Part shown: piece by piece, positions 31,814-40,032 of the stretch | Position numbering within the stretch: position 1 is the stretch's first letter | Layout of the letters: every line of letters begins with the position of its first letter | NCBI GenBank assembly: GCA_963830385.1 | Contig: CAWHMD010000005.1 | Span: 1,984,001 to 2,048,000, forward strand | Source: Bog-532 sp963830385 | GTDB lineage: Bacteria; Actinomycetota; Actinomycetes; Streptosporangiales; Streptosporangiaceae | Length of the DNA: 64,000 bases | Reading direction: 5' to 3' | Position numbers and translations under genes: made by a program | Notes under the pieces: generated by a model | Told to the model about the DNA's origin: nothing | The model's input: only the letters and a program-made list of their open reading frames with translations | The model's database searches: none

Positions 31814-33106
31814 TTACTGCCCGGATGTCAGGAACAGCTCGATGACGGGAACGTCGACATCGGGCTGGCGGACCGGCAGGTTGAGGGTGAGCACATCGGC
31901 GCCGAGGGCCGCCATGGTGGTGTTCTGCGCCTGCTGGGCCGGGTCGATGACCTCGATGGCGATCTCCGACCCGTCGTGCAGGAACTGCGCGAAGGTCACT
32001 TTCCCGGCCAGGCCGGGCAGGTGGACGTGCCGGAAGGGCCAGGCGAACAGGTGGAGGTACAGCCGGTCGCCGCGCCGGGTATAGCGACAGTCGGCCGGCG
32101 GGGTGTAGCTGGCCGGCCCAGCGCCATAGATGGAGCGGGCGTTCGGGCCGGTCCAGGCGCTGAGGGCTTCCAGGATCTCGACCGCACGGGGCTCGAACTC
32201 CCCGCGGGCGGTCGGGCCCACGTTGAGCAGCAGGTTGCCGTCCTTGGAGACGCCATCGACGAGCATGCGGATGAGCTGGCCGGAGGTTTTCCAGTCCAGG
32301 TTGTCCCGGTCATACCCCCAGCTGCCGTTGAGCGTCTGGCACGCTTCCCACAGCCGTCCGCCGTCGGCCATCGGGCCGGTCGGCTGGTACTGCTCGGGCG
32401 TCACCACGTCGCCGTCAAGGTCGAGGCGGTCATTGACCACCACGTCGGGCTGCAGGGAGTAGACCAGATCCAGTAGCTCCTGCGAGCGCCAGTCGTCCCT
32501 GCCCTTCCCGCCCCAGGTCCGTCCGGGATAGGAGAAGTCGAAGAACAGGTAGTCCACCGGGCCGTAGCCGGTGAGCAGCTCCCGGACCTGGCCGTGCAGA
32601 TAGTCCGCGTAGCGGGCGACGTCGCGGTCCTTGGCGGCGGTCTTGGCCTGCTCGTCGTCACGCTGAGGATGCAGGCCGTCAATGGGGAACGAAGGATGGT
32701 GCCAGTCAAGCAGCGAGTGGTAGAAACCCACCCGCAGGCCCTCGGCCCGGAAAGCTTCCACCCATGGCCGGACCAGGTCCCGCCCAGCTGGGGTATTGGT
32801 CGCCTTGAAGCCGGTGAGAGCCGAGTCCCACAGGCAGAACCCCTCGTGGTGCTTGGTGGTCAGCACCGCGTACCGCATCCCGGCCTGGCGGGCGAGCTGC
32901 GCCCAGCGCCGGGGGTCGTAGCGGTCGGGGTCGAAGTGCTCGAAGTAGCGCTGGTAGGCGGCGTCATCCAGCCGCTCTCGCTGCTTCACCCACTCGTGCC
33001 GGGCAGCTACCGAATACAGCCCCCAATGGACGAACAACCCGAACCGGGCTTCTTCCATCCACCGCAGCCGCTGTACACGGTCGCTGCGTGCGTCCTGCTG
33101 CTGCAC
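31814..33106 (-). CDS. Alpha-L-fucosidase, GH29 (second, first gene of the operon)
   Basis: 430 aa. GH29 motifs: EEARFGLFVHWGLYSVAARHEWVKQRE, AVLTTKHHEGFCLWDS, nucleophile Asp190 in PVDYLFFDFSYPGRTWGG, and DGNLLLNVGPTARGEF. The C-terminal beta domain is short. Start choice: an ATG at 33124 is in frame, but GGAGG lies inside that extension, 5 bases before GTG 33106, so GTG is the real start. No signal peptide; cytoplasmic. As the promoter-proximal gene it heads the operon that runs to the GntR gene at 23000. Confidence 0.92.
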   Translation of the reverse strand: MQQQDARSDRVQRLRWMEEARFGLFVHWGLYSVAARHEWVKQRERLDDAAYQRYFEHFDPDRYDPRRWAQLARQAGMRYAVLTTKHHEGFCLWDSALTGFKATNTPAGRDLVRPWVEAFRAEGLRVGFYHSLLDWHHPSFPIDGLHPQRDDEQAKTAAKDRDVARYADYLHGQVRELLTGYGPVDYLFFDFSYPGRTWGGKGRDDWRSQELLDLVYSLQPDVVVNDRLDLDGDVVTPEQYQPTGPMADGGRLWEACQTLNGSWGYDRDNLDWKTSGQLIRMLVDGVSKDGNLLLNVGPTARGEFEPRAVEILEALSAWTGPNARSIYGAGPASYTPPADCRYTRRGDRLYLHLFAWPFRHVHLPGLAGKVTFAQFLHDGSEIAIEVIDPAQQAQNTTMAALGADVLTLNLPVRQPDVDVPVIELFLTSGQ

Positions 33107-33225
33107 GGCTACCTCCGCCCACATCGTCGGGGAATCGGATACGTCTAATGTAAATGTTGCCTTTGCCTCTGGCTAGCGCCGTAGCGAAATTTGTTAAATC
33201 TACATAGTTGCATTCAGATAAAGCA

Positions 33226-33263
33226 ATTCGAATATAGTATCTATTTTATTAATCTGATGTCTT
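33226..33263 (-). promoter_or_regulatory. Candidate promoter of the fucose operon
   Basis: The stretch ~33140-33270 is strikingly A/T-rich for this genome. On the minus strand AAGACA (33263-33258) and TACTAT (33239-33234) are 18 bases apart. An 8-bp palindrome ATTCGAAT (33226-33233) sits just after the -10 box where a repressor would block. This leaves a ~120-base leader before GTG 33106. Other -10-like boxes exist in this A/T-rich stretch, so the choice is tentative. Confidence 0.35.
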
Positions 33264-33265
33264 CA

Positions 33266-33620
33266 CATGTGGATCACTAAACAACAGATGTTTGACGGTC
33301 GAGAAGCGGCGGTGAGGTCTACCTGGCAGCCCGGATCGACGGCGTGGGGCACGGCCCGCTCGGCGCTCCAGCGCGAGGCCGGCGCCCAGGCCGCGCTGGC
33401 CGTACTCACGGTCTCGGATTCGCTGGGCTTCGGATCGGGGCGATCCGGCCGCGGGCGATGCGGATGACCAGTTCGCTGATGTCGTCGACGTCGAGGCGGA
33501 CGCGATGAAGTGGGCGCCCACTGGGCATCGTCAGGTGAAGAACTCCGTCGAGCCGTTGGCTTGCTCGCCGACAGTGTTCAGGCGCGCTGGGCACATCGTT
33601 GTAGGCGGGGGCCAGTTCGC
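33266..33620. other. Unassigned stretch without a supportable gene
   Basis: No frame has a ribosome site or a recognisable full domain. A minus-strand reading at 33406-33600 (VLHLTMPSGRPLHRVRLDVDDI) looks protein-like but I cannot assign it. A plus-strand segment near 33370-33420 (EAGAQAALAVLTVSDSL) faintly recalls nucleoside phosphorylases. Both are best read as debris next to the LysR remnant. Confidence 0.4.
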
Positions 33621-33741
33621 TCAGCAATCGAGTGAGCGCAGGAGCTGACTAACGCGCGATTGGGTGAGACCGAGCCGACCTGCGGTGTGCCCGAAGTGCA
33701 ACTCGTCCGCCAGGGCGAGAAACACCCTGATCTCAGGTCAT
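33621..33741 (-). pseudogene. LysR-type HTH remnant
   Basis: On the minus strand the segment RVFLALADELHFGHTAGRLGLTQSRVSQLLRSLDC ends in a stop (33621-33623). It is the wHTH of a LysR regulator (compare FLAVADELHFGRAAERL). The first few residues (DLR) lie in another frame, so it is both frameshifted and truncated to ~35 residues. Not functional. It sits directly upstream of, and divergent from, the DHFR-like gene. Confidence 0.65.
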
Positions 33742-33761
33742 AGGAGAAAGCGAGGGAAGGC

Positions 33762-34322
33762 ATGAGGAAGCTAATCGAAACAACACACGTTTCCCTTGGT
33801 GGCGAAATCGGTTCGATCAATGACTGGGTGTTCCCATACCTGGACGAGGAACACAAGGCCTACGCCATGCAAGAACTATCGGAAGCAGACGCGCTGCTCC
33901 TCGGCCGCACGACGTACGAAACTTTTTCGGCGGCATACCCCGCCATGAACGGCGGTGATTCCGGAGTCTTCAGCCAATTCATCGCACGGATGAACAGCAT
34001 TCCCAAGTACGTAGCATCGACCACCCTTCGCGAGACCACTTGGAATGCCACCGTCATCGACGGAGACGTGGCTTCGTTCGTCACCGATCTGAAGCAACGC
34101 CCCGGAGGCAACATCATCAAGTACGGGAACGGTCCGCTGGATGTCACCCTCATGGAGCATGGACTCATAGACGAGTTCCACCTGCTGCTCACGCCCGTCG
34201 CAGTTGGAAAGGGTCAACATCTATTCGAGGATATCAAGTCGGCGCCGTCATTGAACCTCGTCGACATCACGCAGCACAAAAACGGTGTCGTGATACTCAC
34301 CTACACGCCAATTCCGGCGTAG
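33762..34322 (+). CDS. Dihydrofolate reductase-like (RibD C-terminal domain) family protein
   Basis: 186 aa. RibD_C/DHFR-like fold: MRKLIETTHVSLGGEIGSINDWVFPYLDEE, LLLGRTTYETFSAAYP (NADPH loop), IIKYGNGPLDVTLMEHGLIDEFHLLLTPVAVGKGQHLFED. Stand-alone members of this family are common in soil actinobacteria and mostly uncharacterised; they may reduce small substrates with NADPH. Ribosome site AGGGAAGG precedes ATG. The gene is visibly less G+C-rich, with more A/T third positions, than anything around it, suggesting transfer. Confidence 0.88.
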   Translation: MRKLIETTHVSLGGEIGSINDWVFPYLDEEHKAYAMQELSEADALLLGRTTYETFSAAYPAMNGGDSGVFSQFIARMNSIPKYVASTTLRETTWNATVIDGDVASFVTDLKQRPGGNIIKYGNGPLDVTLMEHGLIDEFHLLLTPVAVGKGQHLFEDIKSAPSLNLVDITQHKNGVVILTYTPIPA

Positions 34323-34491
34323 ACCCTTTACTGGTCCTTGCCGTGGCGGCTCAATAGCCCCAGCGGGCTCTGCAGCGCGTCGTGACCAGGCTGGTGCGCA
34401 TGTGGGTGGCCAGCACCGGGGACAAAGGCTGGCCGATCCGGAAATTGGCCGGAACTGCATTCAGACCGGTGCTGGCGGGAAGCCACATATG

Positions 34492-37400
34492 TCATCGGCA
34501 TACGCTGGGCTGCGGTTCACCCGGGGCGTAGTGCGTCCAATCTGCCTGTGTCGGCGACCCGGCATCGGCGCAGAGTGCTGCGTAAGGATTAGCGAAAAGG
34601 GGCATCGGCCACGTCCGCACGGTGCCGTCCGCGTCGGCCGTGGCGAGGAGCGTGCCCTTCGGGCTGAACGCCACCCCGTTCACGGCGGCCACCGGGCCCG
34701 CGTAAGCCTCGAGGGGAACGCCGACGGCCTGCCCGGTGAGCGGGTTCCACAGCCGCACATAGCCGTCGCTGTAGGCGGCGGCCAGGAGCCTGCCGTCCGG
34801 GCTGAACGCCACCCCGGACACGCTCCCCCCCGAGCTGGTACCGGCTGGGAGGAGAGCGCCGACGGCCTGCCCGGTGACCGGATTCCACAGCCGCACATAG
34901 CCGTCGCCGCCGGCGCTGGCCAGCAGCTTGCCGCCCGGGCTGAACGCCACCGCGTTCACGCCGCCCACCGGGCCGGTATCAGCCCGGAGGGGAGCGCCGA
35001 TGGCCTGCCCGGTGACCGGGTTCCACAGCCGCACATATCCGTCCGCCTCGGCGGCGGCCAGCAGCTTGCCGTCCGGGCTGAACGCCACCCCTTTCACGAT
35101 GCCCCCGGCGTCAGCCGGCAGGGGAGGGCCAGCGGGCCGCCGGGTGGCCAGATCCCACGTTCGCACGGTGCCGTCCGTCCCCGCGGCGGCCAGCAGCTTG
35201 CCATCCAGGCTGAACGCCACCCCGTTCCGTCCAGAAAAGCCGCCTGAAGCCTGCCCGGTGACCGGGTCCCACAGTCCCACGGTGTCGTCACCGTTGGCAG
35301 TGGCCAGCAGCTTGCCGTCCGGGCCGAACGCCACCCCGTCCACGTGGCTCCCCGGACCGGTTTCAGCCGGGAGGACACCGGCGGGCCGCCGCGTAGCCGG
35401 ATCCCACAGCCGCACCATGCCGTCGCCGTCGGCGCTGGCCAGCAGCCTGGCGTCCGCGCTGAACGCCACCGCGTTCACGCCGCCGGTGACGCGTGGGAGG
35501 GGAGCGCGGGGAGCTTGCCGGGTGGCCGGGTTCCACAGCCGCACGGTGCCGTCGGCGCCGGCGGTGGCCAGCAGCTTGCCGTCCGCGCTGAACGCCACCG
35601 CGTTCACGCCCGCGACCGGACCCGTATCAGCCAGGAGGGGAGCGCCGACGGCCTGCCCGGTGACCGGGTTCCACAGCCGCACGGTGCCGTCGGCGCCGGC
35701 GGTGGCCAGCAGCTTGCCGCCCGGACTGAACGCCACCCCGTACACGCCGTCTCCTCGTGCGCTGTTATCAGCCAGGAGGGGAGCGCCGACGGCCTGCCCG
35801 GTGACCGGGTTCCACAGCCGCACGGTGCCGTCGCCGTCGGCGGTGGCCAGCAGCTTGCCGCCCGGACTGAACATCACCCCGTTCACCCCGCCGTTGGCGA
35901 CAGCGAGGAAGGGAGCGCCGGCGGCTTGGCGGGTGGCCGGGTTCCACAGCCGCACGGTGGCGTCACTGTCGACGGCGGCCAGCAGCTTGCCGTCCGGGCT
36001 GAACGCAACCCCGAACACGCCGTCTCCTCGTGCGCTGGTACCAGTGAGGAGGGGGACGCCGACGGCCCGGTGGGTGGCCGCGTTCCACAGCCGCACGGTG
36101 TGGTCCGCGCCGCCGGTAGCCAGCAGCTTGCCGTCCGGGCTGAACGCCACCGTGTCCACGCCGCCCACCGGGCCGGTATCAGCCGGGAGGGGAGCGCCGA
36201 CGGCCTGCCCGGTGACCGGGTTCCACACCCGCACATACCCGTCCGCATCGGCGGCGGCCAGCAGCTTGCCGTCCGGGCTGAACGCCACCGCGTACACCCC
36301 GCCACCCGGGCTGGTATCAGCCGGAAGAGGAGCGCCGGCAGCCTGCCCAGTGACCGCATCCCACAGCCGCACATAGCCGTCGCCGTACCCGGCGGCCAGC
36401 AGCTTGCCGGCCGGACTGAACGCCACCGTGCTCACGCCGGAGTTAGCTGGGTCACCGAGCAGGATGCCGCGTTGTTGCTGTTCCATCAGCAAGCTCGCCA
36501 GGACGGAGCCGGCTTGGCCGGTGGGGAAGACACGCCAGGCGGCCACGGCCAGCCGCCGTGCGGTGAGCGGATTGCCGGAGTCGGCGGCCAGGCTTTCGGA
36601 CGCGAGCTGGCGAGATAGGGCGATGGCGTGCTGCCGGGAGGCGTTGGCGGCGTCGCGTACGGCGATTCCTGCGGCGCTGACGGCGATCACGGTCAGGGCC
36701 AGCAGCCCGGCGATCACGCCGCGCCGCCGGCGGGTGGCGCGGCGCGCGGCGTGATGCGCGACGCCAAGAAACGCCTCACTGGAGGCAGGCAGCGGAGGGT
36801 AGCGGGCCGGAGCGCCCTGCCAGCGGGCGGCGGCGGTGTCGATGCTGGCCAGCCGCCCCGGCCGGTACAGGTAGGCCGGGTCCCGGCCGCTGCTATCCCA
36901 GGTGGCCGCGTCGGTGACGACCTGGCTGTACAAGGCCCGGTCGAGCTGGTCGCCGCCGAGCCAGTCCCGAAGTTTTTTCCAGGCGTGCAGCAGCGCGTCG
37001 TGGGCGATCTCGACGCTGTCCTCTCCGAGGACCAGCAGCCGCTGGGCGCTGAAGGCGACGATGACCGCGTCGATGTCCGCGGCCATCTGTGTTCCCTGGG
37101 AACCCAGATCGGCCCTGCGGCACCGGCGCCGCACGAACTGGCCATTCGCCGTGATGACGGTCAGCTGGGTGAATATCAGACGGGCCGCGTCCTGCTGCGA
37201 CCTCGTCAGGGCGTCGTAGGCGGCCTGGGCGCCGCGGTTGACCGCGTCGGCGACTCCGCCGGCCCGCCGGTAGCCGCGCAGGGTCAGCTCATTCCCCTCA
37301 CGGTGTTTACAGGTGGCGGCCATCGCCTGGGACATCAGCGGCAGTACCCCGCTGCCCAGCCCGCCTCCAGCCTCGTCGCGCAGCTCGGAGATCACCGCCT

Positions 37401-38475
37401 CGACCACTGCGGGTTCCACCACCAGGGCCGCCTCCGCGGCAGGCCCGGTCACCGCCAGCCGCAACTCAGCCTCGCTCATCGGACCGACCGTGAACAGCCG
37501 GGCATCCAGCGCAGCCTTCAACGGCGGGTATGCGATGAGGCGACCCAGGTAATCCGCGCGCACCGCCGCGATCACCAGCGCCGGCGGGAGCCTGCGCGGC
37601 CCGGCCGGGATCGCGGCCGCCGCGTGCAGCGCCGTGACGAACGCCTTCCGCTCCACTGCGTCGACGTCGCCGCCCTCGCCCGCGGTGAACAACTCCTCGA
37701 ACTGGTCCACCACCAGGACCAGGCGCGCCGGCACGCCAGCTGCGGCACCGGCTGGCCTGTCCGATCCCGGATCCGCACCGCGTCCGGCGGCGGTTCGCGC
37801 CGCCTGCTCGGCCAGCATCGGCGACTCCTCCGGCGCCGCCCGCAGCGACCGGTACACCGACACTGGATCCGCGCCTGCCATCTCGGCCAGATGCATCGCC
37901 AGCTCCCGCAGCGGGCTGGCGGTGGGCCGGATCACCCGCCGCGGCCACCGCTCCGACCCCGGACCTAAGGCGCCGGCGGCTAGGCGCGGCAGCAAACCCG
38001 CCCGCAGCAGCGAGGACTTGCCCGACCCTGACTCTCCGGTCACGAGCAGGATCCCGGCCCGGTCCAGCCGCTCGCCCAGCCGCCGCACCAGCTGATCGGC
38101 CAGCTCATCGCGTCCGTAAAAAAGCTGGGCGTCCCGCTCCTCGAAAGGCACGAGCCCGAGATAGGGGCCGCCCGGCCACGCCGGACCTTCTGGCCCCACG
38201 GCTTCCCCGCGCAGGGCAGCCAGCACCTCTTCGGCCGGGGCGCGGCCGCGGGCGGCCGCGACGAACAGGGGGCGCGCCGGCTCGGCCAGGCCCAGCGCGC
38301 CGGCCAGCAGCTCGGCGGTGTCCTTGCGGGCGGTGCGGTTGATGCCCCGCTCCAGGTCACTGACCGACCGTGGGCTCAGGCCCGCCGCCTCCGCCAGCTC
38401 CTCCTGGGTCAGCCCGGCCTCGGCCCGCAGCTGCCGCAGCAGGCCACCGAAGCCCACCGCAAGCTGCTCCGCCAT
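34492..38475 (-). CDS. XRE-STAND NTPase-WD40 protein
   Basis: 1327 aa from ATG 38475 (AGAGGGG 10 bases upstream; an upstream in-frame start at 38526 lacks an RBS). Order: XRE HTH at ~10-65 (LLRQLRAEAGLTQEELAEAAGLSPRSVSDLERG); linker; nSTAND-type ATPase with GREELADQLV-like FYGRDELADQLV, Walker A TGESGSGKSS (Lys ~153), Walker B LVLVVDQFEELF (Asp ~257) and a winged-helix/arm region to ~500 ending IAHDALLHAWKKLRDWL. One membrane span follows at ~586-606 (GVIAGLLALTVIAVSAAGIAV), then 14 WD40 repeats (~690-1315), enough for two seven-blade propellers. Such proteins are signal-transduction or conflict-system NTPases: the propellers sense, the NTPase oligomerises. The N-terminal HTH implies DNA-binding output. 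No effector gene is adjacent. Confidence 0.9.
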   Translation of the reverse strand: MAEQLAVGFGGLLRQLRAEAGLTQEELAEAAGLSPRSVSDLERGINRTARKDTAELLAGALGLAEPARPLFVAAARGRAPAEEVLAALRGEAVGPEGPAWPGGPYLGLVPFEERDAQLFYGRDELADQLVRRLGERLDRAGILLVTGESGSGKSSLLRAGLLPRLAAGALGPGSERWPRRVIRPTASPLRELAMHLAEMAGADPVSVYRSLRAAPEESPMLAEQAARTAAGRGADPGSDRPAGAAAGVPARLVLVVDQFEELFTAGEGGDVDAVERKAFVTALHAAAAIPAGPRRLPPALVIAAVRADYLGRLIAYPPLKAALDARLFTVGPMSEAELRLAVTGPAAEAALVVEPAVVEAVISELRDEAGGGLGSGVLPLMSQAMAATCKHREGNELTLRGYRRAGGVADAVNRGAQAAYDALTRSQQDAARLIFTQLTVITANGQFVRRRCRRADLGSQGTQMAADIDAVIVAFSAQRLLVLGEDSVEIAHDALLHAWKKLRDWLGGDQLDRALYSQVVTDAATWDSSGRDPAYLYRPGRLASIDTAAARWQGAPARYPPLPASSEAFLGVAHHAARRATRRRRGVIAGLLALTVIAVSAAGIAVRDAANASRQHAIALSRQLASESLAADSGNPLTARRLAVAAWRVFPTGQAGSVLASLLMEQQQRGILLGDPANSGVSTVAFSPAGKLLAAGYGDGYVRLWDAVTGQAAGAPLPADTSPGGGVYAVAFSPDGKLLAAADADGYVRVWNPVTGQAVGAPLPADTGPVGGVDTVAFSPDGKLLATGGADHTVRLWNAATHRAVGVPLLTGTSARGDGVFGVAFSPDGKLLAAVDSDATVRLWNPATRQAAGAPFLAVANGGVNGVMFSPGGKLLATADGDGTVRLWNPVTGQAVGAPLLADNSARGDGVYGVAFSPGGKLLATAGADGTVRLWNPVTGQAVGAPLLADTGPVAGVNAVAFSADGKLLATAGADGTVRLWNPATRQAPRAPLPRVTGGVNAVAFSADARLLASADGDGMVRLWDPATRRPAGVLPAETGPGSHVDGVAFGPDGKLLATANGDDTVGLWDPVTGQASGGFSGRNGVAFSLDGKLLAAAGTDGTVRTWDLATRRPAGPPLPADAGGIVKGVAFSPDGKLLAAAEADGYVRLWNPVTGQAIGAPLRADTGPVGGVNAVAFSPGGKLLASAGGDGYVRLWNPVTGQAVGALLPAGTSSGGSVSGVAFSPDGRLLAAAYSDGYVRLWNPLTGQAVGVPLEAYAGPVAAVNGVAFSPKGTLLATADADGTVRTWPMPLFANPYAALCADAGSPTQADWTHYAPGEPQPSVCR
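34605..36445 (-). repeat. Fourteen in-frame WD40-coding repeats of ~125-140 bp with high DNA identity
   Basis: Each unit encodes a variant of GVxxVAFSPDGKLLAxAxxDGxVRLWNPVTGQAVGAPL. Several adjacent units share long runs of near-identical DNA, notably those encoding blades 2, 5, 6, 11 and 12 with the same codons for VTGQAVGAPL. This indicates recent duplication or gene conversion. Repeat identity also produces a long open antisense frame that is not a gene. Confidence 0.85.
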
Positions 38476-38753
38476 GGTCTGGCATCCCCTCTGCAGGTCC
38501 TCATCTCGCTGCAGCACAACCGGCACAGCGCCGACAGGACCTACACCCAGGTTAACCAGGCCCCGCCACCCTCACCATCTCTTGCCGTCCGGGCCCAGCT
38601 GCGGATCCTGTGATCCGTCATGTGACCGTCCTGTGGGCCCTCATGTGTGGCGGTCAGCCGGGCCGCTGAGCACGGTGGAACCAGCTGCCCGCTGGCTACC
38701 GGCAGATCCATCATCCGCGCGTCAGCGCGGACCAGGAAGAAAGGATCCTCACC
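38476..38753. promoter_or_regulatory. Divergent intergenic region between the STAND gene and a small secreted-like protein
   Basis: 278 bases, no gene. It contains the dyad GTCATGTGAC (38617-38626) and a nearby second TCATGTG (~38641), 25 bases on. These could be sites for the XRE domain of the STAND protein, but this is a weak inference. A clear ribosome site (GAAAGGA) for the next gene is at the right end. Confidence 0.3.
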
Positions 38754-39128
38754 ATGTTCGACCGCCTCGCCGCACACCGGCCGACGATCAGGTATTTCTC
38801 GACCCGCACCCGCCGCTGCGCGATCGGCACCGCCGCGATGATCCCCGCTCTGCTCGTCGGCGTGCTCGGCAGCACCCACCCGGACCCGCCGCAAGATAGC
38901 GGCCTCGTCGCCTGCGCGTACCCGCTGGCCACACAACACGTCCCCGCGACCGACTACCCGAAGATCCGCGCCGAGTTCGCCGGGTCGCGCTCGCCGGACC
39001 TGCGCAACGCCGGGACGGCCTACGTCGATCTGGCCACGGCGCTGCCCACTGCGCGGGGGACCGACGGATATGAGACCGTCTGGTTCTACCAGCGGCTGTC
39101 CGCCGCCTGCGCAAAGCACAGACATTGA
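38754..39128 (+). CDS. Small membrane-anchored or secreted protein of unknown function
   Basis: 124 aa with GAAAGGA ~9 bases before ATG. A basic N-terminus (RPTIRYFSTRTRRC) leads into one hydrophobic segment (AIGTAAMIPALLVGVLGS). The remainder (PQDSGLVACAYPLATQHVPATDYPKIRAEFAGSRSPDLRNAGTAYVDLATAL ... YETVWFYQRLSAACAKH) would lie outside the membrane. It has two Cys that could pair. I do not recognise the family. Divergent from the STAND gene, so possibly co-regulated. Confidence 0.6.
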   Translation: MFDRLAAHRPTIRYFSTRTRRCAIGTAAMIPALLVGVLGSTHPDPPQDSGLVACAYPLATQHVPATDYPKIRAEFAGSRSPDLRNAGTAYVDLATALPTARGTDGYETVWFYQRLSAACAKHRH

Positions 39129-39234
39129 ACGGCCGCATCGGGCAAGACTGCCCTCCATACACCCCGAGGAGGCGGCGGTTCCAAGCGTGCGCTGCTACCA
39201 GCTGGTTGACCACGCTGTGTGATCAGCGTCCGAG

Positions 39235-40020
39235 CTAAACCTTTCGCGCCGCCAGCCGTCCGCCGGCGAGGGCAGTGGTGTCGACGTCATCGAGTGTGGT
39301 GACCACCAGATCCGCGCCGGCCGCGGCCAGCAGGTCAGCGTCGTCGGCTCGGGCGATGCCGATCGCGGCCATGTCGCCGGCCTTGGCCGCCTGGACCCCG
39401 GCGGACGCATCCTCGATCACCATCGCGTGGCGCGGGTCGACACCGAGCTCGTGCGCAGCGGTCAGGAAGATCTCGGGGTCGGGTTTGCCGTGGGCGAAAT
39501 CGCGTCCGGAGACGTCGGCGTCGAAGTAGTCCAGCAGCGTCAGGCCGGGCCGAAGCGTCGGCGAGGAGATCCCTTGCTTCTGCGCGAAAGTGTCGAGCCG
39601 GATCTGGCGCAGGAACAATCCCGCGTTCTTCGACGACGACGCGTCGGCGATGAGCATTCCGGCGTCCTTGGTGGCGATGACGAACCGCAGCGCGTCGGGA
39701 TAGGCGGTGAAGTCACCGGCCTGGATGAGGCGCACGACGATCTCCTGCTTGAGCCGCGCGTACTCGGCGACGCGGTTTTCGGCATCGGGTATGTGGAAGT
39801 AGTCGAGTGCGGCGCGGGCGCCGCTCATGCGCGGCTTGCCGGATACGTACTGCTGGTAGACGTGGGACGTGAACGCGTCCGGCGACCACGTCGTGCGGTC
39901 GCGGATGCCGCGCCAGCTGGACTCCATCAGCTCGCGCAGCGACTCGCGCCACGCCTTCTCGTGCGGCGAGTCGACCAGCACCCCGTCGACGTCGAAAATC
40001 GATCCCTGAAACTTCGGCAT
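39235..40020 (-). CDS. HAD-superfamily hydrolase, beta-phosphoglucomutase-like
   Basis: 261 aa. HAD motif I FDVDGVLVDS (Asp10, Asp12), cap domain after it, motif II IADASSSKN, motif III GKPDPEIFL and motif IV MVIEDASAGVQAAKAGDMAAIGI. The D-x-D pair and cap position fit beta-phosphoglucomutase. Downstream of and co-directional with a GH65 phosphorylase (12-base gap), it would convert beta-glucose 1-phosphate to glucose 6-phosphate. A general sugar-phosphate phosphatase is the alternative. Confidence 0.85.
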   Translation of the reverse strand: MPKFQGSIFDVDGVLVDSPHEKAWRESLRELMESSWRGIRDRTTWSPDAFTSHVYQQYVSGKPRMSGARAALDYFHIPDAENRVAEYARLKQEIVVRLIQAGDFTAYPDALRFVIATKDAGMLIADASSSKNAGLFLRQIRLDTFAQKQGISSPTLRPGLTLLDYFDADVSGRDFAHGKPDPEIFLTAAHELGVDPRHAMVIEDASAGVQAAKAGDMAAIGIARADDADLLAAAGADLVVTTLDDVDTTALAGGRLAARKV

Positions 40021-40032
40021 GCGGCCTCCTTT

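Noticed and set aside
33267..33467. A nucleoside phosphorylase fragment on the plus strand
   Set aside because: Only ~17 residues (AGAQAALAVLTVSDSL) resemble the family; too short and without supporting neighbours.
34928..36376. A 482-codon repetitive frame on the plus strand (LPSGLNATAFTPP-like units)
   Set aside because: It is the exact antisense of the WD40 repeats of the STAND gene; the repeat identity alone creates it.
34605..36445. CRISPR-like or VNTR array
   Set aside because: The repeats are ~125-140 bp, contiguous, and keep the WD40 reading frame; there are no unique spacers and no cas genes.
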